From: Atherix ibis
Lineage: Eukaryota; Arthropoda; Insecta; Diptera; Athericidae
Length of the DNA: 64,000 bases
Assembly (NCBI GenBank): GCA_958298945.1
Contig: OY282607.1
Coordinates: forward strand, 53,483,020-53,547,019
Direction: 5' to 3'
The position numbers and the translations under genes were made by a program. This document shows, piece after piece, positions 58,082-64,000 of this stretch (within the stretch, counting starts at the first letter, position 1; each line of letters begins with the position of its first letter). The notes under the pieces were generated by a model. It had not been told where the DNA came from. It ran no database searches and saw nothing but the letters and a program-made list of their open reading frames with translations.

Positions 58082-58282
58082 ATGTCCAAAAGAGCGTACG
58101 AAAGGGAAGTCGCGAACGAAATTAAAAGAAAATTAGTATGTGCAGTAAAAAAAAAAAACCTAGAATTCACACTTGTTGATTTGCCTATGCCGGTGCAAGG
58201 TAATATAATTGAAACCGACAATTCCATTGAATATCTTGAAAGTTTGGATAAAACAGAAGAAAGCTCCAGCACTCCACTATAA
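58082..58282 (+). pseudogene. Tnp2 element first exon (deleted derivative)
   Basis: 66 codons MSKRAYEREVANEIKRKLVC ... SLDKTEESSSTP, identical in type to the start of the 62147 reading frame. A stop follows because the internal part is deleted and the frame is lost; the next 114-codon ORF (58324-58668) is the transposase C-terminus. Basic N-terminus and acidic/Ser-rich tail; function unknown. Confidence 0.65.
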
Positions 58283-58323
58283 TCTCCAGAACAATAGAAA
58301 ACTATAATCTAAAACGTAAAAAT

Positions 58324-58668
58324 GTGCAAAAAATTTATCCTAAATTAGAAAAATATCTTCAAAATAATCACTTTAAAAAAGTGGTGTTAAAAGACTTTAC
58401 AATATCTGTTGCATTTCCGAATAATTATTGTTTAATACATAACGAGGTTTATAAAATAGTTGGAATTGTCAATGAAGATTGTGAAATAATTCTCGAAACA
58501 GTCAAACTTTTAAATTTAGTTAATTTTTATGAAACGCCTTTCAATTCATGTCTTTTATCTATATATGCCTCCAATTTTACATTTGATGGGAGGCAGGCAT
58601 ATATTGGCTTCAAGGACCTCAATGTGTCAAAAATAATTAAGAGTAAGCATAATCTAAATTATTATTAA
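58324..58668 (+). pseudogene. Tnp2 transposase C-terminal fragment
   Basis: 114 codons nearly identical to the last 110 of the ORF 56097-57776 (VQKIYPKLEKYLQNNHFKKV ... TFDGRQAYIGFKDLNVSKII). It has no own start context and remains from the deletion that formed this copy. Confidence 0.85.
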
Positions 58669-59614
58669 ATCTATGATAACATAACTAATAACTATTTTTT
58701 ATATAGATTGTGCATTGGATAAATTTCCCTTCGTTAGGGAACATGATATTAATATAATTTTGAGGAGGTTTTTTTATACCGCAAAAGACAATATATCCAA
58801 AAAAAACAAAAAAAAGGAACAACATTGTGCAACTACTTCGGACACCGAATTGTTCGATGACATCGTGTTCTTAGAAATTAAATAGGTTTTAAGTTTTTTA
58901 TATGGTTATATAGCTAGAAGAGGCTATTTCATTTAATTTTTAATTTTTTTTTAGTAGAAGAGGCTATTTTATGTAATTTTTAATTTTTTTTTATTAGAAG
59001 AGATTATTTGATTTAATTTTTAATTTTTTTTTATTAGAAGAGAATATTTTATTTAATTTTTTGTTATTAATTTTTTAATTTTATAAAAATATATTTGATT
59101 ACAAAACAAATTAAAAATATTTAACTATAGGAAGAGTTCAGAAACTGACGGCACTATGTTCCGTCATCTAATTAAGAATTTGTTCAGAAACGGTTCAAAA
59201 CTGTTTGTTCTTTGTCGCTAAAAGCCGAAACTCAAAAAATTTGTTTGCTTTCATGTATGGGTGCACCCATACATGAAAGCAAACAAATTTTATTTTTTTT
59301 TACTGCACATACTAATTTTCTTTTAATTTCGTTCGCGACTTCCCTTTCTTACGCTCTGTTGGACATTTTCCTTTTAATAATATTATTATTTATTATATAT
59401 TTTAATTCTAATAATATAGTTTAATTAATATAATATACTATTACGTTTCTTTATTTTACACACGAGGAAAACTTTTAATCGCCGCAACATTCAATTAACA
59501 ATTGGTTATTTTGACAACTAATAGAAATGTAAATTTACAATACATTCGCACTTAATTCATTTCGAGTTCAGTTAGTTCCGTCATTCAAGTCCATAGACGG
59601 CACTCATTCGTAAT

Positions 59615-61102
59615 CTTAGATTAAAGAATACCTGGATAGGCCCCTACCGTATATGTATACGCATTTTTGTGCCAACTTATTGCCAAGCGGCGAGAATTCG
59701 CATTTATCACATAGCTTTTTGTGGATATTTTTATGTAGATATGACACTCACTGCCATCTAGTTCTCGTAATAGAAAATTATTACATTGCAAAAGCCTAAT
59801 TTATATTCTTTTTAATTCACTTATTAAAAACAAAAATACAATTTAAACACAACGATAGGCAATTTTTATTTTTTTTACAATCTTTTGAAATGAAATGGAA
59901 TTCTATTTTAGGTTTATTATTCATTTCGTAAATATCATTCAAATATAAAGCGCCTCAATTTTGTGGACTTTCGGAGAGTTTTACAATCTGCCATTCTCCA
60001 TGAAAGTGATTACAACTCGAACTAATATAACTAGCGGTGTCATTTCGGAATTTGTTATTGATAAAAATTATCAAGTGTTGAAAGTGCAATTTAAAGTGTT
60101 GTTTTTATGTATTTTAAAGTATTTAAAAAAAAGTGAGTATTTTTATAAATAGTTTTATTATTAATAACATTTAATAAGAAGTTTTTATTACAGAAAATGA
60201 AGTGTTTTGTGAGAAATTGAATCTCATACGAAAAAATGAGGAAGCCGGGAATTTCTTTCTTTCGGTAAGTTGACATATTTATTTTTACAAAACAAATTAA
60301 GAAAAAGTTTATTTGTGATGTGCCTAAATGGCTTTTAGTGATATCTTTTGGGTAAAAAGTGGTTAAAAAGTGAAAAGTTCGGCATTGAATAAATGTTAAC
60401 AAATCCGATGTTGACAGTTCAATGTTTACCATGAAATAGTACAGTGCCGGTGTATATAAAGTGTGTGTAAGAAAGTTTAAGGGACCGAATTTTTTTAATA
60501 GTGCGAATAATACTTCAATTTATGTTATTTCTTAATTGAAAAAGTAAATGTGACGATCGAATATTTATATGTTGAGGAGGATAATGAACATGTAATATAA
60601 AAAAAATGATTGATATATAATTTTGCCTTAATTACTTTTATTTTCTAGGTTCCTAATAGCAGCACTGAATGTGAGGACTCGTCAACAAAGAAAGTAAGTA
60701 ATTGTATACATGTATTATAATATTTTCTCCTATGCACATTGAATGCATTGTTTTCTATTGATTCATTAAATTATTATGTTTTAATTAATAATATATAATG
60801 AAATAAAAAAATAATGTATTAAAATAGAATACTGCGTTTTATTGCATATTTAAAAAACTAATTTCATCAAACAACAAGACCCGCAATATTAAAAAATCTG
60901 CTTCTTTACGCATAAATGACATCACATATGAAAATGATTTTGAACGAACCGCTTCAATCGCATACTGAACTTTTAATTTGGCCCCCAATGATTTACGCCA
61001 TTTCTGTTGTATTGCATGTGTGTGCGTTCTATGAATGTATTGCCAACAAAAGTTGGACAGAATTTTTGTGTAGAGGCCTATCCAGTACTTCTTTAAACTA
61101 AG
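59615..61102 (+). mobile_element. Unclassified 1.49-kb TIR element with 8-bp target duplication and spliced reading frame
   Basis: The ends are inverted repeats: cttagattaaagaatacctg at 59615 and, reversed, cttagtttaaagaagtactg ending at 61102, continuing as gataggccYctac. The flanks are ttcgtaat (59607-59614) and ttcgtcat (61103-61110), an 8-bp duplication with one mismatch. Removing the element restores the leader sequence of the Tnp2 element (…cattcgtaatacgacataatg). 8-bp duplications fit hAT, P-type or some other superfamilies, but the termini are not typical hAT (CAGxG). It contains exons listed separately. Partial relatives lie at 15857 and 44529. Confidence 0.75.
60000..60693 (+). CDS. 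Three-exon spliced reading frame in the TIR element, truncated, unknown product
   Basis: Exon 1 is 60000-60132 (ATG, donor GTGAGT), exon 2 is 60194-60264 (acceptor TTACAG, donor GTAAGT) and exon 3 is 60649-60693 (acceptor TTCTAG, donor GTAAGT). The 133+71 nt give a whole number of codons, and exon 3 is 15 codons, so the frame stays open across all junctions for 83 codons. The protein starts MKVITTRTNITSGVISEF and ends FFLS-VPNSSTECEDSSTKK. No later exon is recognisable before the element ends, so the gene was truncated. It may be the element's own first exons or captured host exons. I do not recognise the protein. Confidence 0.45.
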
Positions 61103-61203
61103 TTCGTCATACGACATAATGCAGAACTAAGAGCCGTCAGACGTAACAAAAACGGAACTCATTGACGGCACTTATTGAGTGAGTTCCGAGTGCGTTACTT
61201 GGG

Positions 61204-61502
61204 TAAGCATAAATGGGGGATTGGTACGATAATGACAGTATACGATAAAATTTTATTCTAATTTTCGAAAACATACCAATAAAATGTCCAGCCAAAATGC
61301 TAGAGAATAAGAGGCTATAAGTACTACACTAACAACACGGGGAATTTTTTGTTTCTCTTAACAGGCGAAGTTTTTCCAATACCTTCAGATCCTGATTGGA
61401 ACTGAAATCCTTCAGATCCGTTCAGGATAATCTCTTTTGTTTTCTTTCTTAAACTGGATGAGTTTTGAAATTTGTTTCCAGTGTCCGTTATGACTATAAC
61501 TC
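61204..61502. repeat. Host tandem repeat unit between the two Tnp2 elements
   Basis: The sequence right of 61203 (aagcataaatggggg.attggtacgataatgacagta, aaaattttatt) matches that right of 63542 (aagtaggcgtgaataattccgattggcacgataatgacagta). The sequence left of 61503 (tgtccgttatgactataactc) matches that left of 55419 (tgtctgttatgactaggactctgacgaaggta). Removing the insertions leaves a direct repeat with a period of about 311 bp. Confidence 0.7.
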
Positions 61503-61672
61503 CCCAAGTAACGCACTCGGAACTCATTCAATAAGTTCCGTCAATGAGTTCCGTTTTTGTTACATCTGACGGCTCTTAGTTCAGGATTATGTCGTATTAC
61601 GAATGAGTGTCGTCTATGGACTTGAATGACGGAACTAACTGAACTCGAAATGAATTTAGTGTGAATGTATTG

Positions 61673-62110
61673 TAAATTTACATTTCTATTAGTTGTCAAA
61701 ATAACCAATTGCTAATTGAATGTTGCGGCGATCACAAGTTTTCCTCGTGCGTAAAATAAAGAAACGTAATAGTACATTATATTATAATTAAATTATATTA
61801 TTAGAATTGTAAATTTTCATTTCTATTAGTTGTGAAATAACCAATTGCGAATTGAATGTTGCGGTGACAACAAGTTTTTCTCGTGAGTAATAAAGAAACG
61901 TAATAGCACATTATATTAATTAAACTATATTTTCATTTCTATTAGTTGAAATTTAACACAAAACTTGTTAGAATTGTAAATTTTCATTTCTATTAGTTGT
62001 GAAATAACCAATTGCGAATTGAATGTTGCGGCGACAACAAGTTTTTCTCGTGCGTAAAAAAAAGAAACGTAATAGTACATTATATTAATTAAACTATATT
62101 ATTAGAATTA
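61673..62110 (+). repeat. Tandem repeats in the Tnp2 element leader
   Basis: The segment catttctattagttgtgaaa...aaccaattgcgaattgaatgttgcgg...aagaaacgtaatag...attatattaatt appears at about 61673-61808, 61809-61926 and 61977-62110, with a short partial copy at 61927-61976. In the copies at 57813 and 59290 it is present once. The repeats lie in the presumed promoter/5' UTR directly before the ATG at 62147. Confidence 0.8.
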
Positions 62111-62146
62111 AAATATATAATAAATAATAATATTATTAAAAGGAAA

Positions 62147-62857
62147 ATGTCCAAAAGAGCGTACGAAAGGGAAGTCGCAAACGAAATAAAAAGAAAATTA
62201 GTATGTGCAGTAAAAAAAAAAAACATAGAATTCACACTTGTTGATTTGCGTATACCGGTGCAAGGTAATATAATTGAAACCGACAATTCCATTGAATATC
62301 TTGAAAGTTTGGATAAAACAGAAGAAAGCTCCAGCACTCCACAAATACAACATTATTCCACTGAATATCTTCAAAGTTCGGATGAAACAGAAGGAAGGTG
62401 CAGCACTTCAGAAATACCCCAATTGAGAAAAGATTTGCAAAGAATTGCAGTGGACACGACCATTTGTGGACGTACTATGAGTAAAATACTTGCAGTATTA
62501 CATCAGTATTTCCCGTGGCTCCCATCAGATGTTAGATCATTGAAGAAATTCAAACTATTTGATGAATCGCTTTTAGAAGCAAGTGAAGACGTGAAAATAG
62601 AATTGGTAAGATCATATTTGTGATATTATTACAAGTTATCATTTTAATGTATGTACTATATTGATCAACAGATAGATATTTTTATGAAGCAGTGGGGAAC
62701 AGAATTGAAAAAGTTTTTATATACAACGTGCAAAATATTGTTTACCGAAGAATTGGCCTCCAAATTTACATTTGATGGGAGGCAGGGAAATATTGGCTTC
62801 AAGGACCTGAATGTGTCAAAAATAATGAAGAGTAAGCATAATCTAATTTATTTTTAA
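62147..62857 (+). CDS. Tnp2-element second product, spliced, DUF4806-like tail
   Basis: Exon 1 is 62147 to 62606, and the donor GTAAGA follows (EDVKIEL|gtaagatc). Exon 2 starts after an AG at 62671 (caacag|ATAGAT) and ends at the stop near 62855-62857. The protein has MSKRAYEREVANEIKRKLVC, a Ser/Glu linker with a repeated STEYLQSSDETE-like motif, and the block QLRKDLQRIAVDTTICGRTM ... LPSDVRSLKK shared with the transposase ORF. It then has FKLFDESLLEASEDVKIEL and WGTELKKFLYTTCKILFTEE, LASKFTFDGRQGNIGFKDLN. This last part resembles the DUF4806 pattern of insect proteins (acidic helix, then ...K.FTxELAxxFxxxGxxGKxxFxxLxxxxxI). The function is unknown; it could bind element ends or modulate transposase. 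Unspliced, the first ORF ends at 62623. Confidence 0.6.
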
Positions 62858-63153
62858 ATCTATGATAACATAACTAATAACTATTTTTTAATATAGATTG
62901 TGCATTGGATAAATTTCCCTTCGTTATTGGATAAATTTCCCTTCGATGGTTCGATGACATCGAGTTCCTAGAAATTGAATAGGTTTTAAGTTTTTTATAT
63001 GGTTATATAGCTAGAAGAGGCTATTTTATTTAATTTTTAATTTTTTTTTATTAGAAGAGAATTTTTTATTTAATTTTTTGTTATTAATTTTTTAATGTTA
63101 TGAAAATATATTTGATTACAAAAAAAATTAAAAATATTTAACTATAATGAAGA

Positions 63154-63542
63154 CCCAAGTAACGCAAGCTACGAAAATAAAGCTATTTAACGGCACTCTG
63201 ACGGAACTCTGTTCCGTCATATAATTACGAATTTGTTCAAGATGGGTTCAGAAACGGTTCAGAAACTGTTCGTGCTTTGTCGCTACAAGCCGGAACTCGA
63301 AAATTTTTTGCTTTCATGTATGGGTGCACCCATACATGCAATTTCATGTATGAATGCACCCATACATGAAAGCAAACTAATTGTTTGAGCATCGGTTTGC
63401 AGCGACAAAGAACGAACAGTTTCTGAACCGTTTCTGAACTGTTTCTGAACCCATCTTGAACAAATTCGTAATCATATGACGGAACACAGTTTCGCCAGAG
63501 TGCCGTTAAATACCATAATTTCCGTAACTGGTGTTACTTGGG
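63154..63542. repeat. Palindromic 3' end of copy B, MITE-like
   Basis: About 390 bp that starts cccaagtaacgcaagctacg and ends in its approximate reverse complement. The arms are some 175 bp each, centred on repeats of tcatgtatgggtgcacccat. Both ends carry the element's terminal decamer, so this could be a foldback MITE that mobilises separately, or simply the native 3' terminus. Confidence 0.75.
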
Positions 63543-64000
63543 TCTGACGAAGGTAAGTAGGCGTGAATAATTCCGATTGGCACGATAATGACAGTACAGG
63601 ATAAAATTTTATTTTAGTTTCTTAAAGTTGACTAATATAACTTACGAACATACCAGTTCGATTGAACTTTTTATATGGCAATACTGCATATACCGAGACG
63701 AAAAATTATTTCATGTTACAAAATTAAAAATCAATTAAAAAGTATGCCGTTCATTGTCCTATTCTATAAAAGGACTTCAGTTTTAAAATTTTGCAAAATT
63801 AGAAATCGGAAATAATATTGCACGCTAAAAAGATAGGAAAATCATATAATCGTTTTTATAACGCCAAATCAGATGTGGAATAAAATACGTATTCAAGACA
63901 GGAAGACGTAAAATTATTTTAGTTCCGCACAGAATCCACAAAATGGCTTTAAATACGAAAATAATAAGCACAAACAATTCATTTTTCTATTTCAATAGAC
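63543..64000. other. Host repeat unit and AT-rich end of window
   Basis: The first 80 bases continue the tandem host repeat interrupted by copy B; after that nothing is recognised. Confidence 0.45.

Larger units (their letters stand above)
57813..59270 (+). mobile_element. Tnp2 element, inverted deleted copy nested in copy A
   Basis: + strand derivative that begins with the 5' terminus (caagtaacgcactcgg, first bases altered) and runs through the leader. It has the first exon at 58082-58282 (MSKRAYEREVANEIKRKLVC), then a large internal deletion, then the C-terminal 110 codons (58324-58668), then the 3' non-coding region. It stops at the palindrome tatgggtgcacccata (about 59255-59272), where it joins the broken first exon of copy A. 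58310-59265 is thus an inverted repeat of about 55540-56470, making a roughly 0.9-kb-arm palindrome around the transposase gene. Confidence 0.8.
55419..61203 (-). mobile_element. Tnp2-type (CACTA/CMC-like) DNA transposon, copy A, with nested insertions
   Basis: Minus-strand element of 5.8 kb: 5' end at 61203, 3' end at 55419. The termini are CCCAAGTAAC (55419-) and its complement GTTACTTGGG (ending 61203). TA flanks both sides (55417-55418, 61204-61205). The empty host repeat can be read from the neighbouring unit (gaaggtaagtaggcg...), which supports a 2-bp target duplication. It contains the Tnp2 ORF 56097-57776, a rearranged inverted copy (57813-59270) and an unrelated TIR element (59615-61102). 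The first coding exon of this copy starts at about 59362 (minus) and is broken after some 30 codons. Confidence 0.75.
61503..63542 (+). mobile_element. Tnp2-type element, copy B (2.04 kb)
   Basis: + strand: 5' end cccaagtaacgcactcgg at 61503, 3' end ...gttacttggg at 63542. TC flanks both sides (61501-61502, 63543-63544), again a 2-bp duplication judged against the other host unit. It has a triplicated leader (61673-62110), a reading frame 62147-62857 with one probable intron, and a large terminal palindrome (63154-63542). It lacks the catalytic region of the 56097-57776 ORF. Confidence 0.78.

Noticed and set aside
60091..60432. 113-codon minus-strand ORF in the TIR element
   Set aside because: Phe/Asn/Lys-rich antisense of exons and introns of the + strand frame; no protein character.

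Overview
The window is eukaryotic and almost certainly from an insect. It is very AT-rich, has long introns with GT/AG boundaries and animal polyadenylation signals, and carries many degenerate insect-type mariner, Tc1, RTE/jockey LINE, tRNA-SINE and CACTA-like repeats. There are no bacterial features.

Host genes. The one clear host gene is the 3' part of a multi-exon Rho guanine-nucleotide exchange factor on the + strand. Eight exons lie between 9863 and 42276, and all exon junctions keep frame. Together they encode 536 residues: a Ser/Asp-rich linker, a DH (Dbl) domain, a PH domain, a low-complexity Ser-rich stretch, and a C-terminal SH3 domain ending at TAA 42274-42276. The order DH-PH-SH3 fits the MCF2L/DBS branch of Dbl-family GEFs. 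Earlier exons must lie outside the window or be unrecognised in it. Inside the 11-kb intron that splits the DH domain sits a same-strand ORF (ATG 26380) of unknown function, a candidate nested gene.

Repeats, left half. 1-684 is a mariner remnant, 855-1440 a Tc1 remnant, 3345-3535 a DD41D-type (rosa-like) remnant and 3565-4445 an RTE LINE remnant. Near-identical irritans-like mariners with TA target duplications lie in introns at 10605-11896 and 37638-38933. A Mos1-like mariner occupies 28027-29329. Cecropia-like mariner remnants lie at 22758-23451 and 39788-40725. tRNA-derived SINEs lie near 15120-15590 and 23578-23780, and a scrambled jockey/CR1-type LINE at 16740-17990. Further DD41D-like remnants are at 13640-13990, 18535-18730 and 29840-30420.

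Repeats, right half (downstream of the GEF). 45137-49005 is a duplicated mariner+Tc1 block. 50738-54243 is a nearly complete 5'-truncated RTE LINE with an (ATT)n tail. 54243-55375 is the best-preserved DD41D element. 55419-61203 and 61503-63542 are two opposite-facing copies of a Tnp2-transposase (CACTA/CMC-like) element whose ends read CCCAAGTAAC...GTTACTTGGG. The first copy contains a rearranged third copy (57813-59270) and a separate 1,488-bp terminal-inverted-repeat element (59615-61102), which has an 8-bp target duplication and three phase-compatible exons.

The most interesting material is in 55-64 kb. The Tnp2 element has non-canonical termini, and one copy encodes what looks like a second, spliced product with a DUF4806-like tail. 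The nested TIR element carries a short spliced reading frame that I could not identify. Both copies of the Tnp2 element sit at nearly the same place in two tandem units of a 0.3-kb host repeat.
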